Source of the DNA: Maribellus sp. CM-23
GTDB taxonomy: Bacteria; Bacteroidota; Bacteroidia; Bacteroidales; Prolixibacteraceae
Direction: 5' to 3'
DNA length: 64,000 nt
Assembly (NCBI RefSeq): GCF_021354595.1
Contig: NZ_JADWYJ010000001.1
Span: 225,446-289,445, forward strand
The stretch's first letter is position 1, and every line of letters starts with the position of its first letter. The notes under the pieces were generated by a model that was not told where the DNA came from, did not search any database, and worked only from the letters and a program-made list of their open reading frames with translations. Below are positions 17,155-26,346 of the stretch, piece by piece. Made by a program: the position numbers and the translations under genes.

Positions 17155-17460
17155 TGCCCCTCCGAGGCCCAACGTCACCCCACCAAAGTACTCCGTTGGG
17201 CTTCAGAGAAACTAATTTGGACCTCAAAAGAACTAATTTGAACCTCGGAGCCTCAAACGAGAGCCTTTTTGCCCCGAATTTTAACAATTGAGCCTCAAGC
17301 TTGAACCTCAGAGCTCAAAATTTTAACAATTGAGGCCCGCGCTTGAACCTCAGAGCCCCGGCTTTTAACAAAAAAGGCTCAAATTAGTTTCTCGGAGCCT
17401 CAACGTTGGGGCTCCGAGGCCCAAGTGGAGGGCTCTGAAGTACCCCCGGGTACTTCGGAA
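17155..17460. repeat. Palindrome-rich cctc/gagg segment
   Basis: An unusual low-complexity block made of gagcctcaa, cttgaacctcagagc, aattttaacaattga and their variants. It contains a near-perfect 28-base palindrome at 17391-17418 (ctcggagcc arms around caacgttg), a 20-base palindrome at 17437-17456 (gaagtaccc / gggtacttc), and a 13-base perfect inverted pair gagaaactaattt (17206-17218) / aaattagtttctc (17381-17393) that encloses the block. No coding frame was accepted. It could extrude as a large cruciform or fold as RNA. Confidence 0.7.
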
Positions 17461-18009
17461 GTGGGGTCTAACGCATTGAAAGAACGAAAGACAGCCTTTG
17501 AACACCCGTATTAGCCATGTGCTTCGAGCCGCTGGCTACCGGCTTATTCCGCAATACAGCATCATGGCAACACAGCCACTGAACGCTGAACTACCAGCTA
17601 TTGTCAAATTACTAAACTGTCAAAATGGTAGAATAAGCTTTGAGTCGTGAGCTACGAGCTACGAGTAAAATACGGCAACTCTGAACATTGAACTTCGAAC
17701 ACTAAACTACTATCTGCATACAAAATACAGAAGAACAGCATAACAGCAATACGGCAACACGGCCACTCTGAACGCTGAACGCTGAACTACAAGTCATTGC
17801 CAAACTGTTAAATGGTTAAACAGGACTGTTTTAGCTACTTTGTAACTTAATACAAAAACGCGTTGAAGTCTGCTACTACTCATACATGAATCGGAAGATT
17901 GCCGTTGTGTCATACACTGACTAGAGCTTACCTCTTCTCGAAAGAACTTCTCGATTTTGTAAAAAGTAGTACATTAATTAGTTATTTTAACCACGCTAAA
18001 AAACTAACT
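17461..18009. repeat. Third patch of repeat words and leader of the ErcA-like gene
   Basis: 17461-17820 repeats the same words (gctttgagtcgtgagctacgag, aatacggcaactctgaac, gccactctgaacgctgaac, ccaaactgttaaatgg). From about 17826 the sequence becomes ordinary AT-rich leader. An open frame reaches back to 17899, but its extra 37 residues have no conserved look, so translation is placed at 18010. Confidence 0.6.
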
Positions 18010-19176
18010 ATGTCAAAAGATATCCAATTAAGCCCGAGGAAGTTTGTTGCCCCAGAATATATTTATGGTGTGGATTCACGACTAATGGCTGGTATTTTTT
18101 GCAAAAAATTAGGCGGACGAAAAGTACTCTTAGTTACAGATCAAGGGATCGAAAATACGCGATGGTTATCAGAAATAGAAAAAGAACTGCAAAAACAGTC
18201 CCTTGAGTATATTGTTTTTTCTTCCATATCGCCCAATCCTCGTGATTGCGAAGTAATGGAAGGTAAAACGAAGTATGAAGAACATAAATGCAATTTAATA
18301 CTTGCACTGGGCGGAGGGAGCGTTATGGATTGTGCCAAAGGCATTGGAATTGTCAGCACCAACCTGGGACATATTCATAACTATGAAGGAGTTGATATGA
18401 TCAACAAACCCATGCCACCCTTGATTTGTATACCAACCACGGGTGGAACTGCGGCTGATGTTTCCCAGTTCGCAATAATAAACAATACTTCAGAGCGATA
18501 TAAATTTGCGATTGTCAGTAAAGCAGTTGTGCCCGATGTGGCATTAATCGACCCACTGGTTTTGACAAGCATGGATGCCTTCCTTACCGTATGTACCGGA
18601 ATGGATACATTATCGCATGCCTTTGAGGCTTTTGTTTCCAATGCAAATTCTGCTTTCACTGATTTATATGCCCTCGAATCTATACAACTAATCATTAATA
18701 ATCTGCACGACTGTATTACCCGCCCCGACGATATACAGGCACGAGGCAAGGTGATGTTAGCCAGTTTGTATGCAGGTTTGGCCTTTTCAAATGCAAGCCT
18801 GGGATGCGTGCATGCACTGGCACACAGTTTAGGAGGGTATTTGGACCTGCCACATGGAGAATGCAATGCCATTTTATTGCCCCATGTGGTTGATTATAAT
18901 TTTGAATCAGCAAGCGAACGATACATCAAAATTGCAGAAACTGTTAAAATGCCTTTTCATGGAAATAACAAAAATGATAGAAAGAAGGCATTTGTAGAAC
19001 ATCTTATTCATTTTAAGCAAAGTGTAGGTATCCATACAACCCTAAGAGATAAAGGTGTAACACCTGATATTATACAACAACTGGCATCAAAAGCAATCAA
19101 AGACCCCTGTAATGCAACAAATCCGAAATCGCCTGTTGCTGATGATCTTAAAGCAATATATTCAGAAGCATTGTAA
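18010..19176 (+). CDS. ercA: ErcA-type iron-containing alcohol dehydrogenase-like regulatory protein
   Basis: 388 residues from the ATG at 18010. It is a group III iron-dependent alcohol dehydrogenase fold: GGGSVMDCAKG (NAD-binding), and iron ligands Asp199 and His203 (GMDTLSHAFEAF), His268 (HALAHSLGG) and His282 (DLPHGE). The start ELxxRKFVAPE-like segment (LSPRKFVAPEYIYG) and the PTTGGTAADVSQFAII motif resemble ErcA proteins, which in pseudomonads are regulatory dehydrogenases encoded beside a sensor kinase controlling ethanol oxidation. Here too a soluble hybrid kinase starts eight bases after the stop. All metal ligands are present, so catalytic activity is possible. The signalling role is inferred from the pairing and the family likeness. 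Confidence 0.8.
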   Translation: MSKDIQLSPRKFVAPEYIYGVDSRLMAGIFCKKLGGRKVLLVTDQGIENTRWLSEIEKELQKQSLEYIVFSSISPNPRDCEVMEGKTKYEEHKCNLILALGGGSVMDCAKGIGIVSTNLGHIHNYEGVDMINKPMPPLICIPTTGGTAADVSQFAIINNTSERYKFAIVSKAVVPDVALIDPLVLTSMDAFLTVCTGMDTLSHAFEAFVSNANSAFTDLYALESIQLIINNLHDCITRPDDIQARGKVMLASLYAGLAFSNASLGCVHALAHSLGGYLDLPHGECNAILLPHVVDYNFESASERYIKIAETVKMPFHGNNKNDRKKAFVEHLIHFKQSVGIHTTLRDKGVTPDIIQQLASKAIKDPCNATNPKSPVADDLKAIYSEAL

Positions 19177-19184
19177 TTGGAACT

Positions 19185-20813
19185 ATGGAAAATGATTGGA
19201 GCAAATACAGAGACAAAATAGTGGGATTGGGCGAGCATTCGCTGCGAAAAAGCTACTATCCTGAGCTACAGGAAAAAATTGATAAACTTGAAGCTTCACA
19301 AAAAAATCTTCAGACTATTATAAACAGCATTAGTGATGCTATTATAATTCACGATAGCAGCGGATGCATTTTATCATTAAATGAGCACGCAAAGAAATTA
19401 TATAATATTGGAGATAACGAAATAAAACAATATACTATACATGATATAACATCACCCAACCAAGAAGGTGGAGACTTATCTGCAACATGGAATAATGTAT
19501 TAAACAATACCCCACAAGTATTCGAATGGTTAACGCTTCAAATAAACACAAATAAAGAATTACCCGTACAGGTATCAATTAATCATACCATATGGGATGG
19601 GAAGCCTGCAATTGTAGCTGTTGTACGTGATTTTACCGAGCGCAAGATATTTGAACAAGAACTTATACTTGCAAAGGAGAAAGCAGAAGAGGCCAATAAG
19701 CTTAAAACAGAGTTTTTACATAATTTGTCGCACGAAGTTCGTACACCGATGAACGGGATAATAGGTTTTGCAGAAATGCTGGAAGATCCGGATTTAAGCA
19801 ACGAGATGCGAATAAATTATTCAAAAATTGTTCAGAACAGCAGTTTTCAACTTTTAAAAATAATTGATGACATACTGGAAATATCGTCACTTGAAACGAA
19901 GCAGATAAAAGTCAAAAAAGAAGAATTTTGCATTAACAGCTTATTGATGGCATTGTTTTCACAATATAGTGTGAAATCGCAAGAGCGAGATATCCCTATT
20001 TATATAAAGAAAGGGCTTCCACAGCATCAAAGTAAGATAATCTCAGATAAATCCAAACTGGCTAAAATATTAAGTAATTTATTGGAAAATGCTATTAAAT
20101 ATACGAATGAGGGATTTATTGAGATGGGCTATAGGGTAGAAAACCAAACGGTGGTATTGTATGTAAAAGACACAGGAATAGGTATATCTCCCGAAAACTC
20201 AGATAAAATATTTGAACGTTTCTCGCAGGAAGAAAAAGACATGTCGAGAAAATATGGCGGACTTGGTTTGGGCCTGTCAATTGCTAAAGAAAATGCGAAA
20301 TTATTGGGAGGAGATATAGAAATAATATCAGAGAAAGGACGTGGTTCTGTATTTTATGTTTCAATACCCTACGAGCCATCCGGGAACAGAGTTCATGATG
20401 TGTCAAAGTCGTTATGGAATAAAGATGAGGAGACACAAAACAAACGATACAAAATTCTTATCGCTGAGGATGAGGAGGTAAATTACCTTTACATTGAAGC
20501 ACTTTTGGAAGGGAACTCGAAATTCAATTTAATCCATGCAAAAAACGGCAAGGAAGCCGTTGATATTTGTATGAATGACAATAGCATCGATCTGGTTTTA
20601 ATGGACATAAAAATGCCTGTAATGAACGGGCATGAAGCCACCAAACGAATAAAATCAAAATACCCCGATTTACCTGTTATCGCACAAACTGCCTATTCGA
20701 CCAAACTCGACAAAGAACTAGCTTTAAAACACGGATGCGATGATTTTTTATCAAAACCTTTAAAGAAAGAAGTGCTTTTGAAATTGATAAATGCATATTT
20801 AGTAACGGAATAG
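19185..20813 (+). CDS. Soluble PAS hybrid histidine kinase with receiver domain (ErcS-like partner)
   Basis: 542 residues with no signal peptide or transmembrane segment. Order: a short N-terminal helix (SKYRDKIVGLGEHSLRKSYY), coiled coil, PAS domain (about 40-150), HisKA with FLHNLSHEVRTPMNGIIGF (His183), HATPase with N box (LLENAIKYTNEG), G1 box (VKDTGIGI) and G2 box (GLGLGLSIAKE), then a receiver domain from about 424 with the acidic pair in IAEDEE and Asp474 in LVLMDIKMP. A cytosolic hybrid kinase reads an internal signal, plausibly redox state or an aldehyde/alcohol metabolite reported by the dehydrogenase just upstream. No separate output regulator lies next to it, so phosphotransfer must go elsewhere. 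Confidence 0.9.
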   Translation: MENDWSKYRDKIVGLGEHSLRKSYYPELQEKIDKLEASQKNLQTIINSISDAIIIHDSSGCILSLNEHAKKLYNIGDNEIKQYTIHDITSPNQEGGDLSATWNNVLNNTPQVFEWLTLQINTNKELPVQVSINHTIWDGKPAIVAVVRDFTERKIFEQELILAKEKAEEANKLKTEFLHNLSHEVRTPMNGIIGFAEMLEDPDLSNEMRINYSKIVQNSSFQLLKIIDDILEISSLETKQIKVKKEEFCINSLLMALFSQYSVKSQERDIPIYIKKGLPQHQSKIISDKSKLAKILSNLLENAIKYTNEGFIEMGYRVENQTVVLYVKDTGIGISPENSDKIFERFSQEEKDMSRKYGGLGLGLSIAKENAKLLGGDIEIISEKGRGSVFYVSIPYEPSGNRVHDVSKSLWNKDEETQNKRYKILIAEDEEVNYLYIEALLEGNSKFNLIHAKNGKEAVDICMNDNSIDLVLMDIKMPVMNGHEATKRIKSKYPDLPVIAQTAYSTKLDKELALKHGCDDFLSKPLKKEVLLKLINAYLVTE

Positions 20814-20882
20814 CATTGGTGGCGTATAAATGCTCTCCAATGATCAGAGATTATAAATAGCATTCGGGAAAAACGGAGAAAG

Positions 20883-21020
20883 ATGTTATTTGAAAAGTTA
20901 CACATTCTTGTTTCAACAGATGATCCTTATGGATTAAGTAATAATATTGAATTATTTGAGGATATACTGACACAAAATAAAATGAATGCAGACATCAAAC
21001 AACTGACCTCTGACAAATAG
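20883..21020 (+). CDS. Possible 45-residue protein
   Basis: ATG at 20883 preceded by an aaaacggagaaag stretch that could serve as a ribosome-binding site; stop at 21018-21020. The peptide is acidic with a helical centre (YGLSNNIELFEDILTQNK). It ends five bases before the TTG of the Crp/Fnr gene, so it could be a leader gene or a remnant of the N-terminus of another protein. I recognise no family, and a gene this short could arise by chance. Confidence 0.3.
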   Translation: MLFEKLHILVSTDDPYGLSNNIELFEDILTQNKMNADIKQLTSDK

Positions 21021-21025
21021 AAAAA

Positions 21026-21610
21026 TTGAGAACTGAAGAAAAAATAAAACAAGCATTCGACCCTTACTTCAATGTCCCTCTTGAAGCATGGAAGTTTTTT
21101 ACCGACTTGGGAGAAATCATATCAACGACAAAAGACCAAGTCATAAAAGATACCGACACAACAGAAAAATATTTGAGCTTTATTCTAAAAGGGAGTGGTG
21201 GAATTTTACTCTGGAATAATAACAACTTTGTGTGTATTGATTTATGCTATGAAGCAGAATTCTTTGGAGATTATATGTCATTCCTCAATCAACAGCCAAC
21301 ACCGCTCGAAGTTGTAACGTTCGAACCATCCGAACTTTTTAGGATTTCCAATGCTAATTTCCACAAGTTGAGTGACAACACGGAGTTCGGAGATAAAATC
21401 TGCCGGTTTGCTTCCGAGGCACTTTTTGTTCACAAACAAAAGCAACAAATAGATATCCTAACAAAAACAGCAACGGAAAGATACATTGAGCTACAAACCA
21501 GACAACCGAAAATTTTACAGCGAACACCACAAAAACACATTGCCTCATATCTTGGTATAACACCTCAAAGTTTGAGCAGAATAAGAAAAGAGCAAACAAC
21601 AATATATTAG
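21026..21610 (+). CDS. Crp/Fnr-family transcriptional regulator
   Basis: 194 residues if translated from the TTG at 21026; no in-frame ATG lies near enough to give a full domain. Residues about 20-120 form a cyclic-nucleotide-binding-like beta roll (GSGGILLWNNN, EAEFFGDYMSFLNQQPT, VVTFEPSELFRIS). The C-terminal helix-turn-helix includes HIASYLGITPQSLSRIRKE. The ligand-binding Arg/Glu set of true CRP is not obvious, as is usual in Bacteroidota members. It precedes a CPBP protease by 16 bases, so the two are an operon and the regulator probably controls it. Confidence 0.85.
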   Translation: MRTEEKIKQAFDPYFNVPLEAWKFFTDLGEIISTTKDQVIKDTDTTEKYLSFILKGSGGILLWNNNNFVCIDLCYEAEFFGDYMSFLNQQPTPLEVVTFEPSELFRISNANFHKLSDNTEFGDKICRFASEALFVHKQKQQIDILTKTATERYIELQTRQPKILQRTPQKHIASYLGITPQSLSRIRKEQTTIY

Positions 21611-21626
21611 TTGAAAAAGTTATCGT

Positions 21627-22388
21627 ATGGTAACAGAAAAAGCATTTTTCAATCAGATCTTTGCCAAAAATAAGTCTGATATGAAAATGTTTTATACCCT
21701 TTTTATTTTAGGAATTTCAACCACTTTGTTAGTAACTGCCGGGATTTTTACGAATCAAATTACTCTGCAAATTCATCCAAGTAGTTTTGTGAATAGTCTG
21801 GCAAAGTATCAGATCTTTGCTTTGACAGTTGGAATTTTAACAACGATAGCGATTCTTATTTTAAACCCCGAAAGCAAACAATTTTTACGAGCAGGACAAC
21901 TTGGCACCATTGCGGAGAAAGAAAAATGGCTTGGAATAAACGGCAAATCTTCCTGGACAGTAAATGGACTTCAATTACTGTTATTTATAAGCATTGCGAC
22001 AGGAATATTTATGTTCTTTGCAGTAAAACACACAAACAGTATCAGCAATTTTAACTGGAATTTTGTCCCTTTGGTACTGCTGTTTTCATTGACAAACTCA
22101 TTGGCGGAAGAGCTTATTTTCCGTTTTGGCATTGTTGGCGGACTTTTCAACCACTGTCCCAAACTAACCATAATGATTCTATCAGCTGTATTGTTCGGAT
22201 TACCACATTTTTTCGGAAATCCGGGGGGAGTTATTGGCATTTTAATGTCAGGCGTGTTGGGTTACATCTTGTGTAAGGCGACAATAGAAACAAAAGGACT
22301 TTCCATTGCGTGGACAATACATTTCGTACAGGACATTATAATTTTTACAGCTTTGATGATGATGAATGTTAAGCAAAATACATTCTGA
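21627..22388 (+). CDS. CPBP-family intramembrane metalloprotease, paired with Crp/Fnr regulator
   Basis: 253 residues and about seven membrane segments, starting MVTEKAFFNQIF. Motifs: AEELIFRFG (Glu161-Glu162, Arg166), FGLPHFFGNP (His194) and IHFVQD near the C-terminus. It is unlike the CPBP protein at 14553 outside these motifs, so it is not a recent duplicate. Being coupled to a Crp/Fnr regulator suggests inducible production. The substrate is unknown. Confidence 0.87.
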   Translation: MVTEKAFFNQIFAKNKSDMKMFYTLFILGISTTLLVTAGIFTNQITLQIHPSSFVNSLAKYQIFALTVGILTTIAILILNPESKQFLRAGQLGTIAEKEKWLGINGKSSWTVNGLQLLLFISIATGIFMFFAVKHTNSISNFNWNFVPLVLLFSLTNSLAEELIFRFGIVGGLFNHCPKLTIMILSAVLFGLPHFFGNPGGVIGILMSGVLGYILCKATIETKGLSIAWTIHFVQDIIIFTALMMMNVKQNTF

Positions 22389-22521
22389 CACGACAGATGA
22401 TAAGGACTGTCACCAACACTGATAGCCCTTACACAACCCCATACCTTTTAACTCCCTCATTCTTTGTTCTGAGAAGTAGAAAATCATAAATCCCAAAGCT
22501 CCAACACCTTGCGTGTCCCAT

Positions 22522-22557
22522 AAAAAAGGCCATCCGCCAAAACGACGGACAGCCTGT
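22522..22557 (-). terminator. Rho-independent terminator of the tricorn-type protease gene
   Basis: Read on the minus strand: aggctgtccgtcgttttggc, then ggatggcct and a run of T. The stem pairs aggc with gcct and tccg with cgga around a loop, followed directly by TTTTTT. It lies 25-60 bases past the stop at 22581. The surrounding 192 bases (22389-22580) separate two convergent genes and hold nothing else. Confidence 0.8.
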
Positions 22558-22580
22558 TATTTTTACATACCTTATTTCAA

Positions 22581-25500
22581 CTATCTTTTTTCGTAAGGCT
22601 CGTGTTGCGGCCATTTTACCGGGTTCTTTTTGAGCTCTTCTTTTACCACTTCAATGGCTTTTTCGAGCTGGTTATCGACCCCGTTGGCCAGTTTTTCATG
22701 GTCTTCTGCCTCCGGGATATCGGGATCCACACCGTGTCCTTCCCTGAACCATTTCCCGTCGGGATCATACATCCGGAAGGTAGGAGCCGTTACCGAGCCA
22801 CCGTCGACCAGCGAAGGTGTTCCGCTGATACCGATCAAACCTCCCCAGGTACGCGAACCTACCAGCGGGCCGAGTTCTGCTTTTCGGAAGAAATCGGGGA
22901 AGGCATCGCCACCCGATCCGCTCCAGCCGTTGATCAGCATCACTTTGGCACCAAAATGCCCGACAGGAGGCCACTGCCAGTCGTGTCCGTCGCGCACGGC
23001 CCAATATGCCAGTGCCTTCCGGTTTAGTAATTCAATAAAGCGGTCCGGAATCTGGCCTCCGCTGTTAAAACGTTCGTCGATGATCAGGCCTTCCTTGTTC
23101 CATTGTCCGTAAAACTGGCGGGCCAGTTCATTTTGCCCGTCAATGCCGGTGCTGCGTACGTAAATGTAGCCCACTTTACCGCCGGTGGCTTCTTCCACAC
23201 GTTTGCGTTTGGCTTCGATCCATTCCAGGTGCCGCAGCCGCGACTCGTCGCTCATCAGTTTCACTGTGATCTTTTTGGCATCGGCTTTCGAAGTTGTTTT
23301 TCCCACCGTCAGCACTACGGTTTTTCCTCCCAGCCCCTGGAAGGCAGCTGCCGGTTCGCGGTCGGTTGTAATCGCTTTTCCGTTTACTTCCAGGATATAA
23401 TCGCCCACGGCTACATCCACTCCGGGTTCTGCCAGCGGAGAACGTTCTTCTGCATCCCAAATGGCACCGGTCAAAATCTTTTTCACCTGGAAAGCGCCGT
23501 TGCTGATGCCCCAGTCAATGCCCAGGTAGCCTACGCTTGTCCGGGGTGTTTGTTCCAGATCGCCACCGCCTTTGTAAGTATGCGATGCGTTCATTTCGCC
23601 AATCAGTTCACCCAGGATAAAGTTTACATCTTCGCGGCTCGACGCCTGATCGATCAATGCACCGTATTGTGTTCTCATCTTTTTCCAGTCGACACCGTGC
23701 ATTCCCTTGTCGTAGAAATAATCGCGTTCAATGCGCCAGGCATCGGTAAACAGCTGTTTCCACTCCTCTTTAGGGACAACCGTTGTTTCCATTTCCTGCA
23801 AAGGCACATTTTTATCGGTTTTCTGATTTTCGCGTACGTCAATCACGTTCAGTCTTCCGTGGTTCGATACCAGCATTTTCTCGCCGTTAGCCGACAGACT
23901 AAAACCACCGGCATCGTCGAGGATCGTTTTTTCTTCGCGGTCTTTCAAATCCCAGAAAACAATCGGGCGTTTGGTTTTGCCGTCGGGCGATTGCACACTT
24001 TTCTGGTAGATTATTTTGCCTTTGGCGGCCGTTAGTGCACGGTAATCTCCGGCACTCACCGGCAGCAACACCAGGCGTTGTTCCAAACCATCAAAATCGA
24101 TGGTAACTTTCTTTTCGTCTTTTGCCTCATCCTTTTTCTCGTCTTTGGCATCTTTGTCCTTGTCTTCAGCCTTCTCTTTATCGGTATCTTTCTTATCTTC
24201 TTTCACTTCTACCGCATCGTTTTCAGGCTCCAGCGGCGAAGGCGTATCTTTTTTCAAAGTGATTGCGCCCACGAGCGTAGATCTGGAATAAATCCAGGAG
24301 TTATCAAAGTCGCTGTAATCCGCATTCATCGAACGGTTGGTCAACACATACAGGTATTTCCCTTCCGGATCAAAGGCCGGGTCGGTGTTGCTGTAGAAGT
24401 CAGAAGTTACCTGCTGTTTCAGGTTGTTTTCCACGTCGTAGATCCATACAACCGAATGACGGTTTTCAGCGCCCCGTGCCCAGGTTACATATTTGCTATC
24501 GGCCGACCACGATACAGAAAAGCCGCGCAAGGGGCCTTCCATCATCCAAAGCGCTTTGTCAATTTCTTTTACTGCGCCAGATTCCGCATCGCAAAGTTGA
24601 ATGCTCATGGTCTGGTCAATAAACACCAGCTTTTTGGAGTCGGGCGACCAGTACAGATTGTAACGGAAACCGGCTCCCAGTTTGGTAATGATTTTTACCG
24701 ATTCGCTTTCAACATTGTAAAGTGCCAGTTCGTATTCGCCGTTTTCATCGCTCCACCAGGCAAGGGTTTTGCCATCGGGCGACCAGGCGGGGTAACGTTG
24801 TGCAGAACCGGAACTCTGGGTGAGGTTTAGTACGAATCCTTTTTCGGCCGGTAGCGAGAAGATCTCGCCTCTTGCTTCGGCCAGCACCCGTTTGCCATCG
24901 GGCGAAACTGTCGCACTCTGGAGATACCTTTCCACTTTTACTGTTTTGGGCATTGTGGCCATCTGGTCGGTCACCACTTCAATTTTTACTTTTTTGTATT
25001 TTTTAGTGGCCAGGTCCATCAAATACATATCGCTGCCTGCCTGAAAAATCAGGTCGTCAGGCCCTATCGAAGGAAAACGCACATCCATATCCGAAAAACG
25101 GGTTAGCTGCTCATTGGTTTTTGTTTGCGTATCGTACGCCCAAATGTTGTTGCGTTTTTCCTTTCCGTTGTCCGACAGGTAATAAATGGTGCTGCCACTC
25201 CACATCGGCAGCTCGTCGTTGCTATCGCTATTTGTAATATTGGTGGTTGAATGATCGCTGAGGTTCATCACTAAAATGTCAGGAGCCATCCCGCCACGGT
25301 ATCTTTTCCAGGTACGGCCGATCCGGGTTTTATCCGTAAAAGCCAGTTGTGTACCATCGGGCGACATGCTGCCAATTTCGGCATAAGCCGGAGGAAGGAC
25401 TTCTGGAAGTCCGCCGTTTTTATCGATGGTAAACAGTCGAGAGAAGCGTTGTCTCCCGCTTTCCTGCCCGGTGGAGAAAATAATCTTGCTTCCGTCCGGG

Positions 25501-25838
25501 GTCCAGTCCTGGATGATACAACCCCGCCAGGTTACCCGTTGCGGTTGCCCGCCACTAAACGGGACGGTATAAATATCGCGCGAACCGTCGTAGTTGGCCG
25601 AAAATGCCAGTGTCTTTCCGTCGGGCGAAAATTTGGGAAGTACCTCCTCTCCTCCAGGAGAACTAAGCCGGGTGGCCTGTCCCCCCTCTTTGGCTACTAT
25701 CCAAATATCGCCTGCATATACAAAGGCAATGTGCGTTTTGGAAACATCGGCATACCGGAATAAGCGGGCATCTACCTGCGCCCCGGCAGAAAAGCCAGCC
25801 AGCAAGAAAACGGCCAGCATCAGAAAAATTGTCTTCAT
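22581..25838 (-). CDS. Tricorn-type S41 protease (beta-propellers, PDZ, serine protease)
   Basis: 1085 residues with a Sec signal peptide (LMLAVFLLAGFSAGAQ). The N-terminal half is two WD40-like beta-propellers with repeated FSPDGK / WSPDGK / PDGTQLAF motifs. A Lys/Asp/Glu-only linker covers about 536-578. Then comes a helical bundle, a PDZ domain (about 755-850; TSVGYLGIDWG and VDVAVGDYILEVNGKAI), and the S41 core with RFNSGGQIPDR and the nucleophile Ser975 in WSGSGGDAF. It resembles archaeal tricorn protease, which trims oligopeptides, but this one is exported and so probably degrades peptides in the periplasm. It is transcribed alone and ends in its own terminator. Confidence 0.93.
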   Translation of the reverse strand: MKTIFLMLAVFLLAGFSAGAQVDARLFRYADVSKTHIAFVYAGDIWIVAKEGGQATRLSSPGGEEVLPKFSPDGKTLAFSANYDGSRDIYTVPFSGGQPQRVTWRGCIIQDWTPDGSKIIFSTGQESGRQRFSRLFTIDKNGGLPEVLPPAYAEIGSMSPDGTQLAFTDKTRIGRTWKRYRGGMAPDILVMNLSDHSTTNITNSDSNDELPMWSGSTIYYLSDNGKEKRNNIWAYDTQTKTNEQLTRFSDMDVRFPSIGPDDLIFQAGSDMYLMDLATKKYKKVKIEVVTDQMATMPKTVKVERYLQSATVSPDGKRVLAEARGEIFSLPAEKGFVLNLTQSSGSAQRYPAWSPDGKTLAWWSDENGEYELALYNVESESVKIITKLGAGFRYNLYWSPDSKKLVFIDQTMSIQLCDAESGAVKEIDKALWMMEGPLRGFSVSWSADSKYVTWARGAENRHSVVWIYDVENNLKQQVTSDFYSNTDPAFDPEGKYLYVLTNRSMNADYSDFDNSWIYSRSTLVGAITLKKDTPSPLEPENDAVEVKEDKKDTDKEKAEDKDKDAKDEKKDEAKDEKKVTIDFDGLEQRLVLLPVSAGDYRALTAAKGKIIYQKSVQSPDGKTKRPIVFWDLKDREEKTILDDAGGFSLSANGEKMLVSNHGRLNVIDVRENQKTDKNVPLQEMETTVVPKEEWKQLFTDAWRIERDYFYDKGMHGVDWKKMRTQYGALIDQASSREDVNFILGELIGEMNASHTYKGGGDLEQTPRTSVGYLGIDWGISNGAFQVKKILTGAIWDAEERSPLAEPGVDVAVGDYILEVNGKAITTDREPAAAFQGLGGKTVVLTVGKTTSKADAKKITVKLMSDESRLRHLEWIEAKRKRVEEATGGKVGYIYVRSTGIDGQNELARQFYGQWNKEGLIIDERFNSGGQIPDRFIELLNRKALAYWAVRDGHDWQWPPVGHFGAKVMLINGWSGSGGDAFPDFFRKAELGPLVGSRTWGGLIGISGTPSLVDGGSVTAPTFRMYDPDGKWFREGHGVDPDIPEAEDHEKLANGVDNQLEKAIEVVKEELKKNPVKWPQHEPYEKR

Positions 25839-26346
25839 TTGTTTAAATTTTGTATTGAGTTTTTATGCGTTTTGCAATTCTGTTCTGGTTTTATTCAACT
25901 TATGTTGATTTACATTGAAAGACGGAATTTATCAGCGTTCATTTCATCCGCTTTATTCTATTGACCAGGATTACTCAAAATTGTATCAACAAGCTGTGTT
26001 AAGATAAGTTCGTTAAAGGTTCTTTTCATTACAAAATGACGCGATAAGATAGTAAACCTTTTTTGATTAACTCCTGTCAACTATTGGTTTACATGACGTA
26101 AGCTACAAATACTGAATATGTAAAACAAGAAAATTCCTGAATACATTTTATATTCATGGACGGTGTGATTAACAATAGTTAATGTTATTTATATTTCAAT
26201 AATTTACATCGTTTCACAGGAGAACTTTATCATAAAACGTATAAACATATGCTTCATAATTTTATTCCTGACTGTTGATTTTTATATTAAATAATTTTGT
26301 TTAGATTTAACCGAGATTTTAACTAGATCAATAACCCATAACGAAC
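25839..26346. promoter_or_regulatory. Divergent intergenic region, protease / TonB receptor operon
   Basis: 508 bases, AT-rich, with no gene. It must drive the minus-strand protease and the plus-strand receptor operon. A TAATTTTG at 26292-26299 matches the Bacteroidota -7 consensus TAnnTTTG; the nearest TTG upstream (26275-26277) is spaced shorter than usual, so the promoter call is weak. No operator-like repeat was found. Confidence 0.35.

Noticed and set aside
16892..17291. Overlapping 99- and 127-codon frames in the repeat patch
   Set aside because: They are translations of repeat words and palindromes, with no domain and no ribosome-binding site.
17899..18009. 37-codon N-terminal extension of the ErcA-like dehydrogenase
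   Set aside because: The family starts close to the segment LSPRKFVAPE; the extension looks non-coding, so the ATG at 18010 was used.
23103..24035. 310-codon plus-strand frame (and another at 24078-24830) opposite the tricorn-type protease
   Set aside because: Antisense shadows; the second one is mainly a mirror of the Lys/Asp/Glu linker and looks like a false membrane protein.
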